Below are positions 44,126 through 52,972 of a stretch of DNA of 60,771 nt, piece by piece. How positions within the stretch are numbered: position 1 is the stretch's first letter; each line of letters opens with the position of its first letter. The notes below the pieces were generated by a model. That model was not told where the DNA came from. It made no database searches and was given only the letters and a program-made list of their open reading frames with translations. Both the position numbers and the translations under genes were made by a program. The stretch comes from Pseudomonadota bacterium (lineage in GTDB: Bacteria; Pseudomonadota; Alphaproteobacteria; Rhizobiales; Hyphomicrobiaceae), in NCBI GenBank assembly GCA_023410905.1, contig JAEYPL010000256.1, positions 1 to 60,771 on the forward strand, given 5' to 3'.

Positions 44126-45424
44126 CTATTCCGCTGCGGCCGTCGCCGATCCGGCAAATGCCGGCAACGACGCGCGCTCGGCCACTTTGAGCGGCTTCGG
44201 CCACCACTTGTTTTCCCACTCGGCGAAGAGCGGCTTCAATCGCGGCATGACCTTCTCCGCGAAGAGGCGCGTATTGTACTTGGTGAGGTCCTTCGACATG
44301 TTGCCGAACTGCATGAGCAGCATGAGCTGGCCGATGTTGAGTGTCTTGGCGAGCTCCATGAGCTGGTCGGTCACGTCGTCCGGCGAACCGACGATGACAT
44401 AGCCGTTGTCGACGATACCCTTCATGTCGCGCGCCAGCATCTGCATCTTCATCGCGGATGGCGCTTGCGTCGACACTCCGCCTTTGGACGCTTCCGCCGC
44501 CATCTTCACCTGGCTTTCGAGGCCGGCGCGCTGCGTGGCCTCTGTCGTGTAGCCTGGTGGTGAAGCAAAGCGCGGATCGACGTGCAGGCAGCGCCCATAG
44601 AAGTATTCGGCGGGCTCCGAGTAGAGATCCATGGCCTGCTGGCGGCTTTCGGCAACACCAACGACCTGGGCGAACCCCGCGCGATACGGATTGCGATCCT
44701 TGCCGAGCCGATCCATCTCGGCCCAGAAGCCCTTCATGACATTCTGGGCCATCTTGTAGCCGTAGTATGAGAGGTAGCAGAACACGTAGTCGCGTTCGGC
44801 GGCCCACCGCCATGTCTCGACGGAACCGGCGCCTGGAATCCAGATCGGCGGATGCGGCTCCTGGATCGGCCGCGGCCAGATGTTGACGTAGCGCTGCTGG
44901 TTGAAGCGGCCGTTGAAGGCGAACGTGTCCTTCTCCTGCCATGCGCGCATCACGAGATCATGGGCCTCGTTGTAGCGCTCGCGGAGCTGGCTCGGATTGG
45001 CGCCGTAGGCATACGTGGTGTCCATCGGCGTGCCGACCGGGAAACCGGCGATGAGACGCCCGCCGGAAATGCAGTCGATCATCGCGAACTCTTCCGCGAC
45101 GCGCGTCGGCGGATTGTAGAGTGCGAGGCTGTTGCCCATCACGCAGATCGCGGTGTCCGTGGTGCGCCGCGCGAGTGCCGTCGCGATCAGGTTCGGGGAG
45201 GGCATGAGGCCGTAGCCGTTCGAATGATGCTCGTTGCAGCAGATGGCGTCATAGCCGCACTCGGCCGCGTACTCGAGCTCGTCGAGGAAGTCGTTGTACA
45301 TGAGGTGGGCGCGCTTGGGGTCGAACAGCGAGGAATGGATGTCGACCCAGACGGACGGATGCTTCTCCTTGAAGTCGTCCGGCAGCTCCGTGTAGGGCAT
45401 CAAGTGGAACCAGAGCATCTTCAT
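44126..45424 (-). CDS. LLM-class (luciferase-like) flavin-dependent monooxygenase
   Basis: The 432-residue protein belongs to the bacterial luciferase-like superfamily, which uses reduced FMN or F420. It begins MKMLWFHLMPYTELPDDFKE and has CCNEHHSNGYGLMPSPNLIA, GRLIAGFPVGTPMDTTYAYG and PHPPIWIPGAGSVETWRWAA. Without F420-specific features, FMNH2 is the likelier cofactor. The C-terminal part has GSPDDVTDQLMELAKTLNIG. GGGAG lies about 11 bases upstream of ATG 45424. It starts a two-gene operon with the hydrolase. The substrate is unknown; such pairs may degrade small organic molecules. Confidence 0.85.
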   Translation of the reverse strand: MKMLWFHLMPYTELPDDFKEKHPSVWVDIHSSLFDPKRAHLMYNDFLDELEYAAECGYDAICCNEHHSNGYGLMPSPNLIATALARRTTDTAICVMGNSLALYNPPTRVAEEFAMIDCISGGRLIAGFPVGTPMDTTYAYGANPSQLRERYNEAHDLVMRAWQEKDTFAFNGRFNQQRYVNIWPRPIQEPHPPIWIPGAGSVETWRWAAERDYVFCYLSYYGYKMAQNVMKGFWAEMDRLGKDRNPYRAGFAQVVGVAESRQQAMDLYSEPAEYFYGRCLHVDPRFASPPGYTTEATQRAGLESQVKMAAEASKGGVSTQAPSAMKMQMLARDMKGIVDNGYVIVGSPDDVTDQLMELAKTLNIGQLMLLMQFGNMSKDLTKYNTRLFAEKVMPRLKPLFAEWENKWWPKPLKVAERASLPAFAGSATAAAE

Positions 45425-45831
45425 TTGGCGCGTTCTCCCGGCTTGGCGGCGCGTGACCGCCTTCGCGTTTATTCTCGTTGCTTGCAGAAAGTTTGTGGGA
45501 AGTCTGCGCACGGCGCAAGTCCTGCCGGCGATATTGGTGGCCATAGCTGCATTGCGCTCGGACAATTCCGGCATCTGGGCAAAAAGGCGCAGCAATGACG
45601 GTTGCTTTGTGTGTCGGGTTATGCAGACTTTGATCGACGCAACGAATATTGCCGCCCGCGGTGTTCTGCTTTTGATGCGGGGCCGGCTGTCATCCGAACG
45701 CGCCACCTAGCCATCGGCGATCGAGGCTCCGGCATCTTGCGGGGCCGGTGTCCTGCTGGCTGCGTGCGGGCGGTATCATCGTTGCTAGTGCATTTCTGCA
45801 TCGCTTCGTGGGTGCAGGGGGGCGACTGTAC
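45425..45831. other. Divergent intergenic region upstream of the Hyf-like operon
   Basis: These 407 bases separate the LLM oxidoreductase gene (minus) from hyfB (plus) and must hold promoters for both. I find no regulator gene, no clear sigma-54 GG-N10-GC element and no perfect dyad. One TTGATCGACGCAAC near 45632 looks half like an Fnr box, but the right arm fails to match. Confidence 0.5.
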
Positions 45832-47841
45832 ATGGCACTATCGGCCACACTTGCGGGGATAGCCGTCCTGCTTGCGACGGCTGCTTTGGCTATTGCACTT
45901 CACCGCCGCCCATTCGCGACGGCGCTAATCTATGGCATCTGCCTTGGCGTCAGCCTCGTGCTGCTCGCGCTGGCGGTTTCGGGCCTTCTCGAGCGCGCGC
46001 CGGCGCAACATCTGACGCTGCCGATCGGCCTCCCCTGGCTTGGCGCGCGATTTCGCATCGACGCGCTCAGCGCCTTCTTCCAGATCGTCATCAATCTCGG
46101 TGCTGCGGCGGCGAGCCTTTATGCGCTCGGCTATGGTCGCCATGAGCAATCACCGGGGCGCGTGCTGCCGTTTTATCCCGTGTTTCTCGCTGGCATGAAT
46201 CTCGTGCTTGTGGCCGACGACGCCTTCACGTTTCTCGTTGCGTGGGAGTTCATGTCGCTGTCGTCGTGGGCGCTCGTGCTGGCGCATCATCATGATCGCG
46301 AGAACGCCAATGCGGGTTACGTCTACATCCTCATGGCGAGCTTCGGGACTTTTGCGCTGCTGCTGGCCTTCGGCCTGCTCGCGGGGGCGAGCGGCCAATA
46401 CGCCTTCGGCGATATTCGCGGTATGGCGCACGCCGACTGGCTCGAAGGTCTCGTGCTCGTACTGGCCCTGATCGGCGCCGGTTCGAAAGCGGGCCTCGTG
46501 CCGCTGCATGTATGGCTGCCGCTCGCGCATCCGGCCGCGCCGAGCCACGTCTCCGCCCTCATGAGCGGGGTGATGACCAAGGTCGCCATCTACGGCTTCA
46601 TCCGCATCGTCTTCGATCTGCTGGGCTCGCCGAGCTGGTGGTGGAGCCTTGCCGTGCTCGGCCTCGCAAGCGTGACGGCTGTGCTCGGCGTCCTATATGC
46701 GCTCATGCAACGCGATCTCAAGCGCCTGCTCGCGTACAGCACCGTCGAGAACGTGGGTATCGTCTTCATCGGCCTTGGGCTCGCGCTGGCCTTCATGGCC
46801 AACAACATGGTCGCGCCTGCCGCGCTGGCGTTCACAGCGGCGCTCTTCCATGCCTTCAATCACGCGCTGTTCAAGAGCCTGCTGTTCTTCGGGGCGGGTG
46901 CGGTGCTGACGGCGACCGGCGCGCGCGATATCGAAAAGCTTGGCGGGCTCATTCTGCGCATGCCGCAGACGGCCTTCGTGTTCCTTGGCGGTGTCTTGGC
47001 GATCTCGGCACTGCCGCCGCTCAACGGCTTCGTGTCCGAATGGCTCATGTTTCAGGCCATTCTGCTGAGCCCGGACCTGCCGCAATGGGGCCTGAAGTTC
47101 GCCGTACCCGCCGTTGGGGCGATGCTCGCACTGGCCGCGGCATTGTCGGCAGCGTGCTTCGTGCGAGCGTTCGGCATTGCCTTTCTCGGCCGGCCCCGTT
47201 CGCCCGAGGCCGCCAATGCGCACGAGACCGACATGGCATCACGCGCGAGCATGTTCGTGCTGCTTGCGCTGTGTCTTGCTGCCGGTCTTTTGCCGGGCCT
47301 GCTGATCGACGCGATCGGTCCGGTCGTCGCTGGCGAAATTGGCCGGAGCATGCCCTCACAGGCATCCATCTCCGGCTGGTCGATCGTGCCTGTCGCAGAG
47401 AGCCGCAGCTCCTACAACGGCCTGCTCGTTTTCATCTTCATTGTGGTGTCGACGCTCGCCACCATTCAGTTCATCCATCGCTTCGCCAGCAATGCGCTTC
47501 GGCGCGCGCCGCCCTGGGACTGCGGTTTCCCGAACAGCGATCCCGCGACCCAGTACACGGCTGACAGCTTCGCGCAGCCGGTGCGCCGCGTGTTCGGTGA
47601 GACTGTCTTCCTGTCGCGCGACAATGTCGAAATGCCACCGCCCGGCGATCCGCGACCGGCTCGGCTCACGGTTACCATTCGCGATCCGATCTGGGAGGCG
47701 GCCTATGCGCCGCTCAGTAATCTCGTCTCGCGCGCGGCCGAGCAGCTCAATCATCTACAGTTCCTGAGCATCCGGCGCTATCTCAGCCTCGTGTTCGGCG
47801 CGCTCATCATTCTGCTGCTGGGGGTCGCCATTTGGACCTGA
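45832..47841 (+). CDS. hyfB: Hydrogenase-4 component B-like antiporter/proton-pump subunit
   Basis: The 669-residue membrane protein is homologous to HyfB/HycC and to NuoL/M/N of complex I. It keeps pump residues: Glu in WEFMSLSSWALV (TM5), Lys in AGSKAGLVPLHVW (TM7), and His/Lys in HAFNHALFKSLLFF (TM8). The C-terminal HyfB region RAPPWDCGFPNSDPATQYTA is also intact. Full length and the tail identify it as HyfB rather than NuoL. ATG at 45832 lies behind AGGGGGGC; a GTG 21 bases earlier is an alternative. It heads a six-gene operon in which almost every stop overlaps the next start. Confidence 0.9.
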   Translation: MALSATLAGIAVLLATAALAIALHRRPFATALIYGICLGVSLVLLALAVSGLLERAPAQHLTLPIGLPWLGARFRIDALSAFFQIVINLGAAAASLYALGYGRHEQSPGRVLPFYPVFLAGMNLVLVADDAFTFLVAWEFMSLSSWALVLAHHHDRENANAGYVYILMASFGTFALLLAFGLLAGASGQYAFGDIRGMAHADWLEGLVLVLALIGAGSKAGLVPLHVWLPLAHPAAPSHVSALMSGVMTKVAIYGFIRIVFDLLGSPSWWWSLAVLGLASVTAVLGVLYALMQRDLKRLLAYSTVENVGIVFIGLGLALAFMANNMVAPAALAFTAALFHAFNHALFKSLLFFGAGAVLTATGARDIEKLGGLILRMPQTAFVFLGGVLAISALPPLNGFVSEWLMFQAILLSPDLPQWGLKFAVPAVGAMLALAAALSAACFVRAFGIAFLGRPRSPEAANAHETDMASRASMFVLLALCLAAGLLPGLLIDAIGPVVAGEIGRSMPSQASISGWSIVPVAESRSSYNGLLVFIFIVVSTLATIQFIHRFASNALRRAPPWDCGFPNSDPATQYTADSFAQPVRRVFGETVFLSRDNVEMPPPGDPRPARLTVTIRDPIWEAAYAPLSNLVSRAAEQLNHLQFLSIRRYLSLVFGALIILLLGVAIWT

Positions 47842-48785
47842 TCCTCGAATTCGCCATCCAGGGCGTGCAGATGATGCTGGTGCTTGCGCTGGCGCCGCTG
47901 CTGCTGGGCTTCACGCGCAAGGTCAAGGCGCGGCTGCTCCGCCGGCAGGGGCCGCCATTGCTGCAGCCCTATCGCGATCTCATCCGCCTGGCGCGCAAGG
48001 AAGTGGTGATGGCAGAGAATGCCTCATGGCTTTTCCGCTCGGGGCCTTATCTGATCTTTGCAGCGACCTGGGTCGCGGCGGCGCTCGTGCCGACTTTTGC
48101 GACCGGCCTGCACTTCAGTTGGACGGCGGACCTGATCGCGATCACGGCCCTGCTCGGGACCGCGCGCGTATTCCTCGCGCTTGTCGGCATGGACGTCGGC
48201 ACGAGCTTCGGCGGCATCGGCTCCAGCCGCGAGATGATGTTTGCCTCGCTCGCCGAGCCGGCGATGATCATGATCGTTTTCGTCGTCGCGCTGGTGGCCG
48301 GTTCGACCCAGCTCTCGCACATCGCCATTTTCATGCAGGAGCACGCGAGCCTTCGGGTATCGCTCGGTCTCGCGCTCGTCGCACTCGTCATCGTGGCGCT
48401 ATCCGAGAATGCCCGCATCCCCGTCGACAATCCGGCGACCCATCTCGAGCTCACGATGGTGCACGAGGCCATGGTGCTCGAATACTCGGGTCGCCATCTG
48501 GCCGTGATCGAATTCGCAGCTGCCCTCAAGCTGCTGCTGTACGTCTCGCTCATCGGCTGCATCTTCTTCCCCTGGGGCATTGCTGGCGCTGCGTCCGGGC
48601 CCGTGGGCTACGCCATCGGTGCCGCCACTTATCTCGTGAAGCTCGCCGTTGGTGCCTTCCTGACGGTCGTATTCGAGACCTCGATCGCGAAGATGCGCGT
48701 GTTCCGGGTGCCGGAATTCCTCGGCGCCGCACTCATGCTCGGTCTTCTCGGCACGCTTCTGCTCTTCGTCTCGAGGACATTCTGA
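47832..48785 (+). CDS. hyfC: Hydrogenase-4 component C-like (NuoH family) membrane subunit
   Basis: The 317-residue membrane protein is the HyfC/HycD/NuoH homologue that links the redox arm to the pumps. It has RRQGPPLLQPYRDLIRLARK, then ALVGMDVGTSFGGIGSSREM and VALSENARIPVDNPATHLEL, the conserved NuoH-type charged loops, and VHEAMVLEYSGRHLAVIEFA. The start is TTG at 47832, overlapping the hyfB stop. Length agrees with the family. The charged E and R loops in this subunit are thought to transmit conformational change, and they are present here. Confidence 0.9.
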   Translation: MDLILEFAIQGVQMMLVLALAPLLLGFTRKVKARLLRRQGPPLLQPYRDLIRLARKEVVMAENASWLFRSGPYLIFAATWVAAALVPTFATGLHFSWTADLIAITALLGTARVFLALVGMDVGTSFGGIGSSREMMFASLAEPAMIMIVFVVALVAGSTQLSHIAIFMQEHASLRVSLGLALVALVIVALSENARIPVDNPATHLELTMVHEAMVLEYSGRHLAVIEFAAALKLLLYVSLIGCIFFPWGIAGAASGPVGYAIGAATYLVKLAVGAFLTVVFETSIAKMRVFRVPEFLGAALMLGLLGTLLLFVSRTF

Positions 48786-49447
48786 TGGAACGCTTCCTTC
48801 TCGATGTCGCTCATATGCTGGCCGGCGGCTTGGTGCTCGTGAGCTTCATGCTGCTCTATCAGACGCGCATGTCGAGCCTGCTCGTCGTGTTTGCGTTGCA
48901 CGCCGTCGTGCTGACGCTGTCCGTCGCGTGGCAGGCGCATGTGCAGGGATCGCCGCATCTGTACATCACGGCGGCCATCGCGCTCGTCCTGAAGGCATTC
49001 ATCATCCCATACGCACTGAGCCGGGTGGTCCGCAGCCTCGGCATTCATCGCTCGATCGAGACTGTCGGCGGCATTGGCCTGACCATGCTCGCCGGTATGG
49101 GGCTCGTGGCGCTGTCGATGGTCGTCATGCTGAAGGCAACTGCGGCGGCGGATCCTCTCGCCCGCGAGGATCTCGCATTCGCGCTTTCCGTTGTTCTGCT
49201 CGGCCTGCTCATGATGGTGACGCGACGCAATGCCGTCAGCCAGATCGTCGGCTTCATGTCCATCGAGAACGGGCTGATCCTCGCCGCCGCCGGCGCGAAG
49301 GGCATGCCGCTCGTCGTGGAAATCAGCGTCGCGTTCTCCGTGCTCGTGGCCTTCATCGTGATCGGCGTATTCCTCTTCCGCATCCGCGAGCGGTTCGACT
49401 CGGTCGACGTGCAGGTCCTCGATGACTACCGAGGCCAGCAACGATGA
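48785..49447 (+). CDS. hyfE: Hydrogenase-4 component E-like membrane subunit
   Basis: The 220-residue protein has about six membrane helices and corresponds to HyfE; its second half is NuoK-like (TRRNAVSQIVGFMSIENGLI with a membrane Glu). The N-terminal half reads HMLAGGLVLVSFMLLYQTRM. It starts at the A of the hyfC stop codon (TGATG), so translation is coupled. In Hyf complexes HyfE supplies part of the proton channel between HyfC and HyfF. Confidence 0.88.
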   Translation: MERFLLDVAHMLAGGLVLVSFMLLYQTRMSSLLVVFALHAVVLTLSVAWQAHVQGSPHLYITAAIALVLKAFIIPYALSRVVRSLGIHRSIETVGGIGLTMLAGMGLVALSMVVMLKATAAADPLAREDLAFALSVVLLGLLMMVTRRNAVSQIVGFMSIENGLILAAAGAKGMPLVVEISVAFSVLVAFIVIGVFLFRIRERFDSVDVQVLDDYRGQQR

Positions 49448-50907
49448 TGGATCTGCTCGCCATTTTCCATCGGATCAGCCCGGCTACGGCCGTTCTGGCA
49501 ATCCCGGCAGTCTCCGCGTGCTTGCTGGTCCTGCTGCCGAGCTATCGCGCCGCGTCTCGCATCAATGTGCTTGCGGCTGGCCTGACACTGCTGTCGGCTA
49601 TCGCGCTGCTGTTCGTTCGCCCGGAACCGGGCCGATACCTCTTCGTCGACGACCTCAATGTAGTGTTCATCGTGCTCGGCACGTTCGTCGGCCTCACGAC
49701 GAGCGTGTTCAGCGCGAGCTACATCAGGCACGAGCTGGAGACCGGCCGGCTGACGCCCGCGAACCAGCGCTTTTATCACGCCATGTATCAGGCGCTGATG
49801 TTCTCGATGAACCTCGCACTGCTGGCCAACAACATCGGTCTCATGTGGGTCGCGATCGAGCTTGCGACCATGACCACAGTGCTGATGGTCGGCATGTACC
49901 GGACGCATGCGGCGCTCGAGGCAGCGTGGAAATACTTCATTCTCGGCAGTGTCGGCATTGCGCTGGCACTTTTCGGCACGATCCTCGTCTACATGGCGGC
50001 CCAGCCCGTTGTCGGCGAGGGCTATGACTCCATGGTGTGGACGATACTCGTCGCGAAGGCGCACGAGCTGAGCCCGGATCTCCTGAATGTCGCCTTCGTC
50101 TTCCTCATGCTCGGCTATGGCACGAAGGTCGGCCTCGCGCCGCTCCATGCTTGGCTGCCGGATGCGCACGCCGAGGGGCCGACGCCGATTTCGGCGGTGC
50201 TCTCAGGCCTCCTGCTCAACGTGGCGCTTTATGCCGTGCTGCGCTTCAAGATGCTGATCAGCGCCAACCCGAATGCGATTGCGCCGGGGCCTTTGATGGT
50301 TCTGCTTGGTCTCGTCTCGCTGATCTTCGCGGCGTTCATGCTGTACCGGCGCCGAGACATCAAACGCATGTTCGCGTACTCCTCCATCGAGCACATGGGC
50401 ATCATTACGTTCGCGTTCGGCATGGGTGGGCCACTCGCGAATTTTGCCGGCCTCCTGCACATGACCATGCACTGCCTGACCAAATCGGCGATCTTCTTCG
50501 CCGTTGGGCACATCGCGCAGGTCAAGGGTACGCAGCGCCTTTCCGAGATTCGCGGCCTGACGGAGAGCCACCCCATGCTCGGCTGGGGGCTCGTGATCGG
50601 TGTCGTGGCCATTGCCGGCTTGCCGCCGCTCGGCATCTTCATGAGCGAGTTTCTCGTCGTCAGCTCGACATTCGCACGCGAGCCGCTGCTGGCAATACCG
50701 CTCGTCTTCGGCCTCATCGTCGGCTTCGGAGCGCTCATGTTGCGATTGACCGAAGTCGCATTCGGCGAGCCGGATGGCGGCACGGCGCCCGTCGAGGCAT
50801 CGTACGCGCCGCTCTATTCGCATCTGGCGCTCGTGGCTGGTGCAGGCATCTATCTGCCCGGACCGCTAGTGGCGTGGTTCCAGAACGTGGCGCGGATGCT
50901 CGGCTGA
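49444..50907 (+). CDS. hyfF: Hydrogenase-4 component F-like antiporter subunit
   Basis: The 487-residue membrane protein is the second antiporter-like subunit, HyfF. Pump residues are present: Glu in WVAIELATMTTVLMVG, Lys in GYGTKVGLAPLHAWLPDAHA, His/Lys in LLHMTMHCLTKSAIFF and Glu in GIFMSEFLVV. It overlaps hyfE by four bases (ATGA). With hyfB it gives the complex two putative proton pumps; a third one (HyfD in E. coli) is not encoded here. Confidence 0.9.
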   Translation: MMDLLAIFHRISPATAVLAIPAVSACLLVLLPSYRAASRINVLAAGLTLLSAIALLFVRPEPGRYLFVDDLNVVFIVLGTFVGLTTSVFSASYIRHELETGRLTPANQRFYHAMYQALMFSMNLALLANNIGLMWVAIELATMTTVLMVGMYRTHAALEAAWKYFILGSVGIALALFGTILVYMAAQPVVGEGYDSMVWTILVAKAHELSPDLLNVAFVFLMLGYGTKVGLAPLHAWLPDAHAEGPTPISAVLSGLLLNVALYAVLRFKMLISANPNAIAPGPLMVLLGLVSLIFAAFMLYRRRDIKRMFAYSSIEHMGIITFAFGMGGPLANFAGLLHMTMHCLTKSAIFFAVGHIAQVKGTQRLSEIRGLTESHPMLGWGLVIGVVAIAGLPPLGIFMSEFLVVSSTFAREPLLAIPLVFGLIVGFGALMLRLTEVAFGEPDGGTAPVEASYAPLYSHLALVAGAGIYLPGPLVAWFQNVARMLG

Positions 50908-50917
50908 GGAGGCGGAC

Positions 50918-52441
50918 ATGAGTTTCAGGGCGACGCTTCTCCAGCTTGGCATCGAGGTCGGGAACCATCGGCCATGGCCGCGCATGTCGGTCGACGGTGA
51001 AGTCTGGCGGCGCGTGGCGCTGGAGGTTGCGCAGGGGCACGTGACGCTGCTCGCGCTCTGGAGCGACGGCCGCGATGTGCATATGGCCGTGCTCGATGAA
51101 GCTGCCGGTGAGATAAGCATGGCGAGTTATGCCGCGCGCGATGGGCGCTTTCCTTCCGTGGGCACGACACATCCGCCCGCCGTGCGCTTCGAGCGTGCTA
51201 TCGTCGATCTCTATGGTCTCGTTGCCGAGGATGCGAGCGATACGCGTCCATGGCCCGATCATGGCCGATGGGGCGTACGCCATCCGCTTGGACGCGCTGA
51301 GCCGGACGCGGCGGAAGGGCTTCCTTATTCGTTTCTTCCTGCCGAAGGGCCGCCGCTGCACCAGATTCCCGTCGGTCCTGTGCACGCGGGTATCATCGAG
51401 CCCGGTCACTTCCGCTTTCACGCCAACGGGGAGACGGTCGTGCGCCTCGAGGAGCGGCTCGGCTATGTGCACAAGGGTATCGAGGGCCTCATGCGGGGCG
51501 CGCCGCTGCCGCGTGCGGCCAGGCTCGCTGGGCGCGTGTCGGGCGACAGCACGGTGGCCATCGCGCTTGCGTTCGCGCGCGCCGTCGAGGCGGCCGCCGG
51601 TGCCGACGTGCCGCCGCGCGCAGTCGTTCTCCGCGCCGTCATGGCCGAGCTGGAGCGCGTAGCCAATCACCTCGGCGACTTCGGCGCGATCTGCAACGAC
51701 GCCGCCTTCTCGCTGATCCTGGCGCATTGTGGTGCGCTCCGCGAGCAGGTGCTCAGATGCTCGCATGCGGGCTTCGGCCATCGGTTGATGATGGATCGCG
51801 TCGTGCCGGGCGGCGTCGCGCACGATCTCGACGAGAAAGATGCCGTCAATATTCGCGAGCTCATTGCGCATATCCGGCAGCATCTGCCGCATCTCGTGCG
51901 CGTCTACGACAATTCGGCCTCGCTGCAGGATCGCACGGTCACGACAGGCATCCTGAAGAGCGAGTTGGCGCGGCAGTATGGAGCTGGAGGCTACGTCGGG
52001 CGCGCCTCGGGGCGCGCCTTCGATACGCGCCGCACCGTGCCCTATGCGCCGTACGACGCCTTGCGTTTCGAGGTGCTGGTGCGCACGGAAGGCGATGTCG
52101 ATGCGCGCGTCTGGATCCGCATTGAGGAGATCACGCAGAGCCTGTCGATCATAGAGCAGTGTCTGGAGAAGTTGCCGGACGGGCCGATCGCCGTCACGCT
52201 GGATGCAGCGCTGGCCGCTAGTGTCGGGCAGGAGGCAACGGCGCTCGTCGAGGGATTCCGCGGTGACGTGCTGGCCTGGGTGCGGCTCGGCGCTGACGCG
52301 ACGATCGCCGACGCTTATATCCGCGATCCATCCTGGCTGCAGTGGCCGCTGCTCGAAGCGGCCATAGAAGGCAACATCGTCGCGGACTTCCCGCTCTGCA
52401 ACAAATCGTTCAACTGCTCCTACTCGGGGCACGATCTCTGA
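50918..52441 (+). CDS. hyfG: Hyf large-subunit homologue (NuoC-NuoD fusion) lacking the NiFe ligand set
   Basis: The 507-residue protein has an N-terminal NuoC-like domain (about 1-135) and a NuoD/HyfG-like large subunit (about 145-507). GPVHAGIIEPGHFRF and RLGYVHKGIEGLM are standard. In true NiFe hydrogenases the large subunit coordinates nickel with two CxxC motifs. Here the first reads RVSGDS (206-211), so both positions are Ser (S208, S211). In the C-terminal motif (NKSFNCSYSGHDL) one Cys (C500) may align, but its partner is Ser (S503). The NuoD quinone-site Tyr is also missing (RLAGRV where complex I has RLDY). So the protein is unlikely to bind NiFe, and its substrate is unknown. No C-terminal processing extension is present, as expected if no nickel insertion occurs. 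Confidence 0.9.
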   Translation: MSFRATLLQLGIEVGNHRPWPRMSVDGEVWRRVALEVAQGHVTLLALWSDGRDVHMAVLDEAAGEISMASYAARDGRFPSVGTTHPPAVRFERAIVDLYGLVAEDASDTRPWPDHGRWGVRHPLGRAEPDAAEGLPYSFLPAEGPPLHQIPVGPVHAGIIEPGHFRFHANGETVVRLEERLGYVHKGIEGLMRGAPLPRAARLAGRVSGDSTVAIALAFARAVEAAAGADVPPRAVVLRAVMAELERVANHLGDFGAICNDAAFSLILAHCGALREQVLRCSHAGFGHRLMMDRVVPGGVAHDLDEKDAVNIRELIAHIRQHLPHLVRVYDNSASLQDRTVTTGILKSELARQYGAGGYVGRASGRAFDTRRTVPYAPYDALRFEVLVRTEGDVDARVWIRIEEITQSLSIIEQCLEKLPDGPIAVTLDAALAASVGQEATALVEGFRGDVLAWVRLGADATIADAYIRDPSWLQWPLLEAAIEGNIVADFPLCNKSFNCSYSGHDL

Positions 52442-52450
52442 GGCCGCCTC

Positions 52451-52972
52451 ATGCGCCGACTGCTCATCGAGGGACTGCTGAAGGCGCCGCTCACCGAGGC
52501 GCGGCCCGCCGAAGATGACGCCGTTCTCGCGGAACTCGCGGATCGGCTCCAGACCTCCGCGCGCCGTGCTCTCGGTCACAGCCTGTCGATCCGGCAGGTC
52601 GATGCGGGATCATGCAACGGATGTGAGCTCGAGATTAATGCGCTCAACAATGTCTATTACGACCTGGAGCGCTTCGGTCTTCGCTTCGTTGCGTCGCCGC
52701 GCCACGCCGACGTCCTGCTTGTCACGGGACCCGTGACCAAGAATATGCGCGAAGCGCTGGAGCGAACGTACAATGCGACGCCCAATCCCAAGTGGGTCGT
52801 TGCGGTCGGCGACTGTGCGTGCGGGAGCGGTTTGTTCGATGGCTACGCGACGGTCGGAAGCGTCGACAAGGTGGTGCCCGTCGACCTGCACATTCGCGGA
52901 TGCCCGCCGACGCCGACAGCCATGCTTCAGGGTCTCGTGGCGCTCATGGAGCGAGCTGCTGCACAAGGCTGA
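52451..52972 (+). CDS. hyfI: Hyf small-subunit homologue (NuoB-like, one 4Fe-4S)
   Basis: The 173-residue protein is the HyfI/NuoB homologue carrying the proximal [4Fe-4S] cluster. Ligand cysteines are C55 and C58 (DAGSCNGCELEINALNN), C122 (VGDCACG) and C151 (IRGCPPTPTAM). C124 is an extra cysteine. It is much shorter than E. coli HyfI, lacking the C-terminal extension. It starts 9 bases after the hyfG stop and is the last gene of the operon. Of the electron-transfer subunits only this one is encoded; the two-cluster HyfH/NuoI and the ferredoxin HyfA are absent. Confidence 0.9.
   Translation: MRRLLIEGLLKAPLTEARPAEDDAVLAELADRLQTSARRALGHSLSIRQVDAGSCNGCELEINALNNVYYDLERFGLRFVASPRHADVLLVTGPVTKNMREALERTYNATPNPKWVVAVGDCACGSGLFDGYATVGSVDKVVPVDLHIRGCPPTPTAMLQGLVALMERAAAQG

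Noticed and set aside
45632..45645. Fnr-type box before hyfB
   Set aside because: Left half TTGAT matches but the right half does not, so the site is too weak to report.
50735..52579. Open frame of 614 codons on the minus strand across hyfG
   Set aside because: Antisense shadow of hyfG with no domain and no ribosome site.
45832..52972. Functional hydrogenase-4 or formate hydrogenlyase
   Set aside because: Nickel ligands are mostly serine in HyfG; HyfA, HyfH, HyfD, FdhF and Hyp genes are absent.
45832..52972. Respiratory complex I (nuo) operon
   Set aside because: No nuoA, E, F, G, I or J homologues; HyfB and HyfE architecture and gene order are those of Hyf complexes.
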